Shown piece after piece: positions 50,201-61,100 of a DNA stretch of 64,000 nucleotides. Under the pieces are notes generated by a model, which had not been told where the DNA came from, searched no databases, and saw nothing but the letters and a program-made list of their open reading frames with translations. Origin of the DNA: Liolophura sinensis (lineage: Eukaryota > Mollusca > Polyplacophora > Chitonida > Chitonidae). How positions within the stretch are numbered: position 1 is the first letter of the stretch; every line of letters starts with the position of its first letter. The DNA lies in NCBI RefSeq assembly GCF_032854445.1, contig NC_088300.1:52302984-52366983 (forward strand), in the 5' to 3' direction. Made by a program: the position numbers and the translations under genes.

Positions 50201-50857
50201 CTCCTCTAAAGGTAACTTATTGGCACAGGCAGATGGAAAATACACTTTTGATATAATAGAATGATTGTGGAAGTTTGCTATTTTTGTGTATACATATATA
50301 TATTAATTTTTGAGATATTGAACTTGGTTTAGACGATTTTATTGCCCAATGTAGAAGCCAGTGCTTTAAGCTTAAAGCTTATATGTAAGTTGTCAGATAC
50401 ATAGAGAAAGTTTCTCTTATTGAAGGAAATAAAAAGTAAATAAATCTGTTAAAAAAAAAACAATTTACAAATATACAAATACATATTAACATATTTATAA
50501 TGTGAAGAGGACTGGCGACACCCTATGTGAGCAGGTTGTTGTGCTGCAGGGCTCGCTAGACTCGAAGAGACCTTTTCGTTGCAGGGCTTCTCATAATGTT
50601 TTGTAATAGTTCCTTTTCCATGAAAAAAAAAGGTTCCATGTAATTTTCAGGAATGTTAAAATGTCAGATTTGTTTCATAACAATTCTGTGTTTTGCTGCT
50701 ATTCTTACTGTGATGTATTTATATCGTTTCCACAGCCAGATCCACCAGTTCATCACCGCTTGCCAGCCTTACTGTGAAGTCGCCAAGCAGCGGCCTTCGG
50801 CTGGGACTCTCACGTAACCAGAAAGTCAAGTCTCTACACCCCTCTGTTGTCAGCTGA
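44258..50857 (+). CDS. RAD51AP1: RAD51-associated protein 1 orthologue, seven exons, first exon missing
   Basis: Exons: 44258-44307, 44953-45076, 46654-46841, 48087-48275, 49176-49331, 49560-49700, 50736-50857 (TGA at 50855). All phases agree, giving 322 residues plus an unseen start. Human RAD51AP1 is about 335-350, so only a few N-terminal residues are lacking. Matches in order: KTVDYSAFEGEDNDDDFADP (N-terminal motif, human VNYSQFDHSDSDDDF), RQSLDEKLFDRDLEAALKLS (human LSLDDKLYQRDLEVALALS), acidic Asp/Glu tracts with basic Lys stretches, KKAWVPP, and SSPLASLTVKSPSSGLRLGL then LHP near the end. Known role: a nuclear, DNA-binding enhancer of RAD51 strand invasion in homologous recombination. 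The C-terminal LRLGLSR...LHP motif binds RAD51 and the WVPP motif is reported to bind DMC1. Both are intact. The donor after 48275 (GTGTGG) is weak; the alternatives break the frame. Confidence 0.93.
46654..46841 (+). other. RAD51AP1: RAD51AP1 exon with the conserved LDEKL-RDLEAAL block
   Basis: The 188-nt exon starts by completing an Asn codon and gives RQSLDEKLFDRDLEAALKLS, the second most conserved block of the family. It then gives a Ser/Thr/Asp-rich stretch. It ends TCT...AGCAAG C|GTGAGT. Read-through into the intron would add only a few residues before a stop. Confidence 0.9.
47012..47076 (+). mobile_element. tRNA-like fragment, probably a relic SINE head
   Basis: TGTAGCTCAGTGGATAAGAT resembles a tRNA D-arm/A box, and GGTTCTGGTACAATCCCAGC resembles a T-arm/B box with an insertion. 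The 3' strand that would close the acceptor stem is not found. It lies in the intron after exon 46654-46841. Confidence 0.35.
48087..49331 (+). other. RAD51AP1: RAD51AP1 acidic and basic exons
   Basis: Exon 48087-48275 encodes ENPRKRRKAAVKP (bipartite basic, nuclear-localisation-like) then YDDADDDDDAVEEEW. Exon 49176-49331 continues Asp/Glu-rich (DDDDDDEEFDPEDSDSDYGS) then Lys-rich (SKKKRGNKKTKSK). The alternation of acidic and basic tracts is that of the disordered central part of the vertebrate protein, where DNA-binding segments lie. The GAT-repeat codons at 49176-49196 are prone to length change. Confidence 0.88.
49560..50857 (+). other. RAD51AP1: RAD51AP1 C-terminal exons: WVPP and RAD51-binding motif
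   Basis: Exon 49560-49700 ends exactly after KKAWVPP. Exon 50736-50857 supplies ARSTSSSPLASLTVKS, then SGLRLGLSRNQKVKSLHP and the stop. Splicing gives WVPPARSTSSSPL, closely parallel to human WVPPAASGGSRSSSSPL. The intron between them holds a MITE (49894-50104). Confidence 0.93.
49894..50104 (+). mobile_element. MITE, full length, TA-flanked
   Basis: Starts TACTGTAATTCTTCAACCTT and ends with the complement of TACTCTAATTCCTCCACCTT. The middle shares GATAAAATTATACTTTTTGT, CAGTCCAATCATTGTAGTTT and GCACTGAAAGTTGCTCTTTT-type blocks with the copies at 19166 and 36463. Length 211 bp, no coding capacity, inside the last RAD51AP1 intron. Confidence 0.87.
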
Positions 50858-51631
50858 ATACACGTACATGGCATTTTAACTTAAATTTTTTTTCGTCATA
50901 TTTGTACGGAGTGATGTTTTAATGCAAAGATATAGATTGTATAGTTACAGCTGTCAGGTGTGTTTTTTGAAAATGAATTTGTTCAGATGATATTTTCTGT
51001 AAAGAATTGGCATAATCTTTGTACTCATGATTGTTCTTTTCATGAAGTGTCATTGAAAAGTTTGTTAGATCTGCACTCCTAGCCACTAGTTTTGTTTATA
51101 TCAAGGTTATCTCCCTTTATCATGGTACAGGTAATCATTCCAAGCATGCCATTGTATTCATTTAGTTGACTGCCAGGTGAGGACCACTCTTACTTTTATT
51201 ATTATTATAATTTATGTAGCAATCAATATTCTTTGAAATATATGATAATGAAGAACAAAGCTTGTATTATTTTCAAAAAATCCACATGTACATTATTTTT
51301 CTACCTCAACTCATTTTATTGAAAAACTGACCAATTTTAATCAACTACTTCTTGATACCTGTTTGCTAGATCGTGAAAATAACCTTAAATGTACAGTTGA
51401 AATACATGTGCTTCAAACGTGTGTATCCATATGCCTCAACAGAATACCACAAGTTGTGTTTTCTTCAAAGTTTGGTTTGTAAAATTTCACGTTCAGAACA
51501 CATAAAGGTCTTAAAATTACTCATGTGGATGACAACACTCAAGTGTTTGTGATACAATCAACCAAACTTCACAAAAAAGCCCCACTTAAATGGCCTTTTA
51601 TAGCTTGGAGTACACAAGAATCGATTTGGCC

Positions 51632-51721
51632 TGATCATTGAGTCAGGTTGTAAGCGTTTTTGTATACAAAATAACATGATCATTGAGTCAGGTTGTAAGC
51701 GCTTTTGTATGCAAAATAACA
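51632..51721. repeat. 45-bp tandem duplication
   Basis: The unit beginning TGATCATTGAGTCAGGTTGT and ending AAAATAACA is present twice, at 51632 and 51677, with two differences. It is a recent duplication without coding content. Confidence 0.93.
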
Positions 51722-52381
51722 TGATGACTGAACTGGAGCTATGTTCCAGTTGTTAAGTGTATACCTATTGCAAAAGTCCAATCCGAAATCATTTGGACAA
51801 CAGGGAAGGATCAGTCTTGCACAACCGGCTGAGTACCGCTGAGTCCCGCTGAGTCATGTCTTAATGTGATGAATCACTCAGAATGAAGAAAAGTGGGTCA
51901 CTTGACAAATGCTGAACTTTAGGTGAAATACGGAAATTCAGTTTACATCCATATTTAGATCAACATGAAAAGTTAGTGCTGTTACATGGTGACTTCAGGG
52001 TGATGTTCTTTCTATGCATATACAGAACTGACTTACTCTTCCGTTAATGTCAAAGTGAGTTGGTAGAGCTTCACCTTGCAATGGCTGATGTCATGTGTTG
52101 ACCTAAGTGTGCGTGTAGTGGTATGAAACTGCCAGTAGTTCATCACTAAATAAATTATTGTTTTTTGAAGTATGTAAGCCTGGCCCTCCAAAAGATCTTA
52201 GTTAGACAGTTATAAGTATGACTTCCAAAGAGAAGGGTACTGTGATCTATGAGTCCATTGCTTTCTGTATCTTGAAGTGTCAAACACTAACATATGTGAC
52301 TGATCTGACATTTGTGCAAGGCTTTTTATTTTATTTTATTTATCAAGTTGTGCTTGTATAACAGTTAGTGCTTACCACGTA

Positions 52382-52402
52382 ATATATATATATATATATA
52401 TA
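52382..52402. repeat. (AT)n microsatellite
   Basis: About ten AT units near the presumed 3' flank of RAD51AP1. Confidence 0.95.
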
Positions 52403-53299
52403 AATACTTGTAAATAAATTAAACTAAAATGGAAGGAGACTTAAGACTTTGCCTTGTCTTGTTAAATTTGCACAATATCTATTCACTTTGTGGTCCAAGC
52501 CTTGTCAAATACATGCGCATAGATACAGTGAGATAGTTTTATGTTATTTGTGCATTAGATGTGTTTTAAGTTATTGTATTCTGCTCTATATCTGTTCATT
52601 AAGATGCACATAGAAGTTGACAGAGTAACATCACAAAGTTTCTACATGGATATTAATTTCTGATTTATTTCTTGCATCATTTCGATGTATGTTCTAACAA
52701 ACGTGTGGTTCTAACAAAATGATGTTAGAGAAACAAAGTCATTATCTACGAAGGAACTTTGTGATGTTACTCTTTTTCTGACTAAGGTTTTAGTACTGTG
52801 TAGAGGGTTCCAATTCATCCGTCCGTCCAGAATATATTATTACATGCATTAGCTTACATCTGTGAACACATGACAGAAAGGCTAACCTACCTACTGATAC
52901 AAAGCTATCCTTGATGAGTGGATAACATGCTGGTCTTTCAGTCATAGAACACGAGGATTTGCTTTATTCTGAACCTTACAACCTTGAGATGCCAACGCCT
53001 CCACTGTTCTAAGGACCTTATTGGCAATAAGTCCTCAGTGTTTGTACGGCCTCTCTAGATTGTCTTGCATGCATCCGAGCAAGAGGACATACACCTGGAA
53101 AGTTTGTTAGTTACTTGACAAAAACAAGTGGTTTACTCTTCAGTTTCCTTGACAAATATTTTTTGATTAAGAAACTCAATCCCAATCATATTGATACAAA
53201 TCAATAAGCAAATCTTTGGTATGATGTCCTAGTAAGATAGCACATGGTTCCAATTAGTTTTTTCTTTTTAATTTAAGGATTTGTTTTGATACGAGAACA

Positions 53300-55150
53300 T
53301 AAAACGTCTTTGGACCAAACCCATGTGCCGTAAAATGGAATTTTTCTTTTTTTGAACACAGCCAAAGTATGAATCACCCTGCATCAGACAAAATAATCCT
53401 GTATTCATTGAACTGTTAGGTTCATGTGTGGCACCTGTATATTCTCATATCCTGCAGGCCATTCCATATGCGTCTGTTGACTAGGCTATCTCCCTTTGTT
53501 TGACTGAGAAAGCAATGTTGGTACAGAGGCAGTCTGGCTCTGCATTGATGGGTCACTAAGTAAGGTCTCATCCAACATGAGTTTAACTGACACTATATAT
53601 ATTTCCATATCTTGTCACTGAGTATTGTGTAACTGAGAGTAGCCTATAGCTTAAAATAACAATACCTCTGGCATGTAGCAGCTCAAACAGTGGACACATA
53701 TGTCCATTGGAAATGAAAATGCTGAAAGAGCCAGCGTATGTGTATGAACACTAAAGTCCTTGCATCAAACCCAAATGCCCTCAAAATTTAGTGGAGATTT
53801 TCCAAACAACCCTAGAGTTCACTCCATTATCCACGGATCAAGCGTATGGAACGCTCTTCTGGCTTATCACTACATGCAAAAACGAAGGTGTGAACACAAC
53901 TGTCCTTGGATAAAATCCATATTAACTCGCATGAAATTATTGATAAACAATTTTGGCTTGATCCTAACAGCCATGGTATGAAACCAACTGTGCTTGGATC
54001 AAACCTAGATGTCCTCAAAGAAATTCCTCTTGCTTATCGTGAACAGCTAGAGTATAAAACCAATTTATGCTTCCACTGCCATGCAATAGTTTTCGACCAG
54101 AATCTGCCAAATACTACTCTGAACAGTCAATCATTTGAACCACCAACAGACATATTTCGTAGAAGGGTGAATTGTCCGTTGATGTGGCATTTTGTATAAG
54201 CATGCAGACAGAGAACAAATCAAAAGGTCCTTGTATCAACTGCTGTTGACCTGAAAGAGAATTTCATCTGCCTTGTGGTAAACAGTTCTTCGATCAGACT
54301 TGTGAATTTAAACATCCCATGTAAATCTGTCTGCATGCAGACTAGAGCATGAATCCAGTAGTCCTTGGATCAAACCTACATGAACTGAATGGGAAATCGT
54401 ATGATCTGGGTGACTGCAAACAGATGGAAACCAATAAATGTCCTTGGATCCTACCCACTTACTCGAGACCTGACACGGAATATTCCTCTCGCTGGCTGCT
54501 AACAGGTGAAATTCCTTTGGCTTAATTTAACATGTTCATTTTAACAGAAAGGTTGTTGTCTGAGCGACACTAGAATGTATTCTGTTATTACAACACAATA
54601 ATGTGTCATATTCAACATAATATCCTATTAGTCTAATATAATCTTTATGTGGAATTAATAGAATATGTGTGTTATATTTAACAGAATAATCTGCTGCAAT
54701 AGCAGAATATATTCCAGCATCACTCAGACAACAGATTTTCTGTTAAAATTAACAGATTATTTTACTGAAAGTTGTGATCCATGTGAGTTAAAATGGAAAT
54801 CTCATGTTCTTTCTTGATGCGAGGAGACAACCGGAGTATTAACCCAAAAGTCCTTGGACCAAACCTACCTGACTGGTTGCAAACAACCGCGGAGCATGAA
54901 CCTATAAGTCCTTGTATCGAATCCACGTGATTGCAAACAACCAGCTTACAACGAAACTCTAGTATCAACAACCAGGTCTAGTATGAACCTCAATGTTCTA
55001 GGATCAAATGCACCTGACCTCAAATGGGAAATTCATGTTTTGTTACTGGAAAGTCATTCGATTGGACCCCCGTAAATGAAAACGGAAATCTCATCAGGAA
55101 ATGTCGGGTTGCAAAGAGACGGCTGAAATATGAACCACTAATTCTCTCGT
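53300..55150. repeat. Strongly decayed tandem array, GTCCTTGGATCAAACC phrase
   Basis: The phrase GTCCTTGGATCAAACC or a one-to-four-base variant recurs at about 53309, 53757, 53902, 53991, 54226, 54362, 54440, 54852, 54910 and 54985. Several times AAATTCCTCTTGCTTATCG-like sequence follows and a (T)ATGAACC phrase precedes. Spacing is irregular (about 60-150 bp) through decay. A fold-back element interrupts it at 54539-54748. Open frames here (for example 53906-54199) are not credible genes. Confidence 0.75.
54539..54748. mobile_element. 210-bp fold-back element with long inverted ends
   Basis: The left arm TTTTAACAGAAAGGTTGTTG...TCTGAGCGACACTAGAATGT matches the reverse complement of the right arm (TTTTAACAGAAAATCTGTTG, TCTGAGTGATGCTGGAATAT). 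The arms are about 45 nt, roughly 80% identical. The interior is AT-rich with further TAA/TTA palindromes. No coding capacity. It looks like a MITE or fold-back insertion into the decayed array; a target duplication is not clear. Confidence 0.8.
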
Positions 55151-55439
55151 CCAAAACAATATACACGAACGTCACATAAAAATGTATAGGCTATATAGGC
55201 CTACACGTTTAAATTGATGTACTGGTATCCCGCGATGATACAGGCGATCATACAATTGGGTTGGTAGGTATATCTGCACACAAAACACAGCGACATTCAA
55301 CAGCTTATGGTGAATAAATAAAATTGCACTGAACGCAGACATGTTATGTTGTATTCTGCGTAAATGACGAGAAACATATTAGGCTGTCAAAGTTTTTGGC
55401 CACGACATGCAGAAAACCATTATATGCGTCAATGAATGA

Positions 55440-55604
55440 ATCACGGAGCTCTTGGTATCGCCAAAACTTTCTGCCAATGAGAATCGGAAGAGATGGTCAC
55501 GTGATCTTCTCTCGCGACCGGGACAAGACGGAGGGTGCCTGAGGAAGACTTGGCTTCTACCGACTTTCGAACATTCCTTTAGGAATTTGCAGGCTTTCAG
55601 CTTT
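55440..55604 (+). promoter_or_regulatory. Candidate CpG/E-box promoter and first exon
   Basis: This is a locally GC- and CpG-richer stretch with CCAAT (55474-55478), the palindromic GTCACGTGAT (55496-55505, an E-box of the TFE/MITF/USF type) and CTCTCGCGACCGGGAC. It ends in a strong donor CTTT|GTAAGTA at 55604/55605. It could be a noncoding first exon of the gene starting at 58149. Orientation rests only on the donor. Confidence 0.4.
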
Positions 55605-56739
55605 GTAAGTATTAAAGATACATCACATTGATGGCTCCTTTTAGAAGAATCAAAAATATAAGCCAGGAACTGGTACAAAATGTTACCTTCCAATATACGT
55701 TTTGTATCATTCGTCTTGGCAATTGTCTGGTTGTTGACTTGTCTGTTCAGACAGTATATCATTTGAACAAGGTGAAATCATATAAATTATAACCTGTTAT
55801 CTGGAAGGATAAAATAGCATTTGCTTTTGTCTCTGGTCACAATTTTGATTAATGTATTTGTTAAGTGAAAAGTTTCCAAAAATGTTGATTACAAAGTAAT
55901 AGTACTTAATATTTCAAGATGATAGGTTTACTAAATGCCTATATTTTGCATGTTATGCGGAAATTCAGACTGCTTGAGAAGTTTTTGTCAGAATTACTTT
56001 TAAATAAGTATGTTAATGGTTTATAGTTTGTTGGACACCTATTGTAATTTTTGAGATCATTTCTAGCCCTATTTTGCAGACAGTTATTTGTTTGATCATT
56101 GTAAGTACAAATAAAAGACAAGCATTGGATTTGGTACACTGTGTAAGTGTTGGGAAAATGGTGATTCAACAATTATCATATGGTTTATCCTATCTTATGG
56201 ATCATAGTTCTTCCAACTGTTTGCTAATATGGCAGCTCTTAGTCATATGTTTGGGAGTGGCCATAGACGCAAACGTGCAAAGACCTGCTATTTTCTGTCT
56301 GTTTTTTTATTTATTTATTTTTTTTATGTGTTAGCACTCTATGCGATGTTACATAAATGTAATGTATAAATGAATGTAAGAGTACATGTATAGCAGTTTG
56401 TTTATGCTAAGTGCCTCACTGATTGCCAGAGGGAAATACGTTGATGTTTGACTAAAAATACTGTAGGTTGAAAACTGATAAAGATAATTATGTTATCTTG
56501 ACATGTTGGTATTGATGGCATTGCTGGACATGGAGTCTCTTGGTTTGTTAAGCCATGCACTATCCCCTCTAACTTAGAGTAAGTATATAGTGTTGTAGAA
56601 GTGTTAGATAACCCACCCATGGAGACCTACAGAATGTGATACAGCAGCAGATCAAATGGTACATACAAGTCTGCAGGTTGGCAAGGCAACTTGAGGGAGC
56701 ATTAGCAAACTGACTTATCCTAAATGCTGAAAAGCTTTA

Positions 56740-56957
56740 GCAGCTATAAATACCAGCTGTAGTGTTAGAAGCAATGAGATATCATTTTCCCTGGTGCCTA
56801 TATAAGGAACTGGCTGGGGCAGCATGGTACACCTAGCACACATGTAGCTTCTTCAGGCTTCTACTCCCCCCTCCCTCCTAAACACATGCCGGCCAGGTCC
56901 ACTGCCGCAGACACACCAGTAGGGGAGACAGGCAGTGGTATAACTGTCAGAACACAG
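56740..56957 (+). promoter_or_regulatory. Candidate muscle-type TATA promoter and noncoding exon
   Basis: In 65 bp the plus strand has CTATAAATAC (56744-56753, MEF2-like, last base off consensus), directly followed by CAGCTG (56754-56759, MyoD-type E-box), then CTATATAAGG (56798-56807, TATA box and CArG-like). A transcript from about 56830 would run to the donor ACACAG|GTAACA (56957/56958) and could splice to the 5' UTR exon at 58124. This combination is typical of muscle-gene promoters and fits the protein encoded downstream. An ATG inside the exon (56886) would form an upstream frame ending past the main ATG, which weakens this exact splice choice. Confidence 0.45.
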
Positions 56958-58123
56958 GTAACAAATTTATATATTTCCTTTTTGTATGCTTGGAAGCAAG
57001 TGTTTTCTTCAAAAACTGAAATTTTGAGACTAAAAACAGGACTTCTTGTGGTAGAAGGCTTTCTCTTTTTTTCGAACTGCCCCTCATATTGTAGCTCAGA
57101 AGACCTTTCCCCTCCATGGGGAAGCAGACTTTGGGCGTGTCCAGTTTGGGCTGATTTGTTTCTCTGTGTAGGACACAGCCTTGGCTGATCTTCCCTGCTG
57201 CTCATTCCTGCATCTTCTTGTAGCTATATTTTCCTCCTTCGGACATTCCGTCAGCCTTTTCTTTCTGGACGCCATTTTTCTTTGCAGCTTTTAGGTAGGA
57301 AATCTTGTTATTTGGTAATTCATTGTCTTAACCTCTCCTGTATATTCATTTTTTCTGTAACTTGTTTCATTTTGTTGTAAAGTGATATTTTATTATTATA
57401 TTTTCTGCTAAAGTGATTTCATCTGTCAGAATCTTTTCATATATCAGCATGACCCAGGTATATATGTACAGGTAATACGGTGTAAGCCAGTGTAGTATTC
57501 TCAAACTTCTCAAGGTTACTTAGTAGGTTGCTTAGTAGGCATGTGATATGTGTGTAGATGCTGTAATCGGCATATCAGTGTAAACTTATTCACTTCAGTA
57601 GAAATTTCCTATGACTTGCTTTGTGAACACAGATTTTGCTGGTACATTTTGCAAAGTATATTTATTGTTGAATGTTTATGTTACAGATGAAATGTATCTA
57701 AATATTTTACATTAATAACATATATATCGTGTGCAGTATAATGAAGTTATGTATTTAATATATGAGGAGTCCCAGGATATTTCAGGCTGAACTGGTCCTG
57801 TATAGCATGCTTGTGTTAATGAGACGTATATATATATATGATATATATCAGGGACAGAGAAATCAACATTTTCTTGGAAAGGTGTCAAGTTAATGATGGA
57901 GTTGTAAAGTTTATTGTGCCATTTTTGACATGTCGTAGAGGATATGACGTAAGTTTCATTGAAAACCTGTGTTTCACATTGAACAGCTGGATAAGTGGGT
58001 CAACATCAAAGGCACCACCGTAAAATCAGCAACGTTTTGTTATTGTTATTATTTTAGTCTTAAAAGTTCTGATTTCTTATTTGAAGTGTGCCGCTTAATT
58101 GATATCGTGTTTTTGTTTTTCAG

Positions 58124-61100
58124 TTTGTAACTGTAGATAACCGCCACAATGTCTGACGACGAACAGCAAGCAACGTAAGTCAAATAGTTTTGATTTTTAA
58201 AGAATTTTCATAATAAAGATACACAAAATCGGATCATAAATCGTAGAAAGTGTATGTGAGTGTTTTTTTATGACCCCAATAATATGACCATGTTGATCAA
58301 TATTTATTCATACTTTGTTTTACAATCTATTTGAATGTGTTGTGAAAATATGTAAATGTTTTCTTTTGATAAAGTAAAGAGAAAAGAAGTTTCAAAATTG
58401 TGAAATTACAGATGTATTAACAAAGCGTCAACTGTAATGTGATTGTGCGATGACAAAGTCTTTAAACTTACCTTTGATGGTCTGGCCTGGATGGTATTAT
58501 AAACATGTGCAGTGTTGGCCTGAGCAGCAATTATATTCATGTTTCATGTCAGAGATACAGTGTAGCACTGATACGTTGGTATTGATACAATAATTCTCTT
58601 GTGCTAGACAGTGTTATTTTTAAGCCCACTGAATATGAAACAGATCAAAAATGTCACTTATAAATACATGTAGATTATACCTTTGCAAATATCTTTCCAT
58701 TGAATGGAGCCACTGTCCGACTAATACTGTACATAATCCTTTAATGAGAGGAGTTGTGACTGCAGTTAAGAGTATTCGTTTCTTTAATACACAAGACAGA
58801 CATGTTCGTTTCACGTTCGTTTATTATGTTCAGAAGTAGTGGTGTTCAGGGGCAAGAGTGAGTATTACATTTTAAATTAAATTAGTTTATAATAAAAAGG
58901 AAGTTAATTTTTAAGGTTCATGTATCAGAATACAGCAACCTTCATATTTTTCTCCATGTATAATACAAGCAAGGATATGTGTTTCCCTGCTACAAGTATG
59001 CGGGATAGAGAACATTTAACCCGGTTGGAAGTGAACGATACCATAATAATGATATAATGAAAATAATGATAGAAAATGTTTCTGCTTGTAAATAAACGCC
59101 AGTCACCCTTCAGCGTTGTTTTTATACACTATGTTTTATATTCAGGGAGTCCGAGGCCCCAGTAGAACAGTAAGTTAAGCTGGAATGGTGTGACTGCATT
59201 TGTAGATCTATACACTCTCCATGATGACTCATGGGCTGATTTGAACTCAGTGCTTTTTAATCCAGAGAAAACTCTTATATGTGTCTCTGTGTAAGAAACA
59301 CAAAAGTCCAGATCAACCTCTGTTCTAAATGTGCCAGTAACCGGCATACGCTCCACCCCTCTCTTCTCATAACCTATAGAGAACTCTGTGCCCATCCTGT
59401 AGTGTGGCACTTCGCCAGTTCCACTAAGACTGTAACAGAGTTGTCATTTGTAATAATCATACATGCACCTGTGCTGGTCTCATGTCTTTAAGTAATGCTC
59501 TTTTCTAGATCAGGGTTAATTAGTAACCAAAGTATGTGTGTTAAGGATAGAGAAAGGAGTACTACATGTAGTTTGGAAGAACCCCACTGTTCCTCTAAAA
59601 AGATGTTCTAATGTTGAGTGAAAGAACCCGACTGATCCTTTGTTAAATCATGTAGCTTAGAAAATCCGCACTGATCCTGAATAAACTGGTCTGCTGTTGT
59701 TTAAAAGAACCTCACTTATCCTTTGTAAAACGAGTGGTACATGTAGTTTGAAGAAAATCCACTGATTCTCTGCTAAGTTATGAAATTGTGACTTGATTGA
59801 ACCCCATTGATCCTTTGTAAAACCAGTACTGCACTTGGAAGAACTTGGAAGAACCCTGTGCTGATCTTTTGTTAAAAGAAGAACAGCACTGCATGTAGTT
59901 TTGAAGAACCCAACTGATAACTGTAAAAACACAGTGCTACATGTAATTTGGATGGCCCTCACCTATCTTATGTCATGATATTCCTGTGATTTGAAAAAAG
60001 CTAGAAAGTATAAACAGTGTCCTCATGGTTTGTGATCAAGAGACTTGGTAATACATTTTCATCTGTATTGTCATCACTTGAGCTAATGATAATGAAATGA
60101 AAGTCTCACATTGGCTCGATATTTCAGCATTTCTCTGTTAATCTGTTTTGTAAATGTTATGTATGTTGAGTTAAAATGCATCATATCTAAAAAAAACAAC
60201 ACCCATACAGGAAAGAAAAAAGATTTACACCATCTCTGAAAATCTGTGGAAAAAATTGCCAACTTTACAAAGTTTCATGTGTAAGTATCATGATATGTAA
60301 TAATCCATATAGGATGTTTAAAACCTGTAAAAGAAAAAAATGACTACTTACATAAAATTTTCACAAAATTCTTGCTTATGTTGTTAACTGTTTTTATATC
60401 TCTGCAATAGGGAAGCACCAGCAGAGCAGTAAGTGTGTAGAATATCATAATTACACTCACTTAAAAATCAAGTGTTGCTCCCCATTACTTATGCTTAAGG
60501 TGTTTGAGTTTTGACTGCATAAATTAACATTTGCAGAATTGTGTGTACAAGTGTTACATGAAATAGCGTGTAGGAGACGATTATTATTATTGAATAAGTG
60601 TTACATGTTATACTTTAAGCACTGCATTCATAAATTCTCAAGCATCAGCTGTGTTTTGAGCAACACACTGTCTTTTAAGTGAGTGTATAAATAAAGTGTG
60701 TAATAGATCAATATGCCAGAGTTCTATAGTTTAGTCACCAGTGTGAATAGATCATATACACTTCACCACCCCCTCATTTCACTGTCAACTACACAACTCC
60801 CATTCTTTTGAATATTAATTTGACACAAAGGCAAGATGTGCCCCACCTGATGACCATAACATATGCTTACCCCATCTAACCCATTATATAGAAGTTAGAC
60901 TTACATGTACAAACTGAAATCTCTGCACTCTGTATGAAATTTCCCTCCTAAGGATTCTTTTCCCAGGATTGAACAAGTGTGCTATATTTTTTTTTCTTAA
61001 TTTACACATGTCTGACTCAGTCATAATAAATGGATTATTTGTAGCTTATTGTGTTAAGTGAATTGTCCAGTTTCTGTTAACTGTTTTCGTAAAACTGTGA

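Larger units (their letters stand above)
50858..53299. other. 3' flank of RAD51AP1 and intergenic sequence
   Basis: The 3' UTR starts here; no unique poly(A) signal can be chosen (AATAAA occurs at about 52147 and 52412). Contents: GGTTATCTCCCTTTAT at 51106-51120, a 45-bp tandem duplication (51632-51721) and an AT microsatellite (52382-52402). No exon is recognised. Confidence 0.5.

Noticed and set aside
55379-55762. 127-codon minus-strand open frame over the candidate promoter
   Set aside because: No homology recognised; the CpG-rich segment lowers stop density. A minus-strand exon cannot be wholly excluded but nothing supports it.
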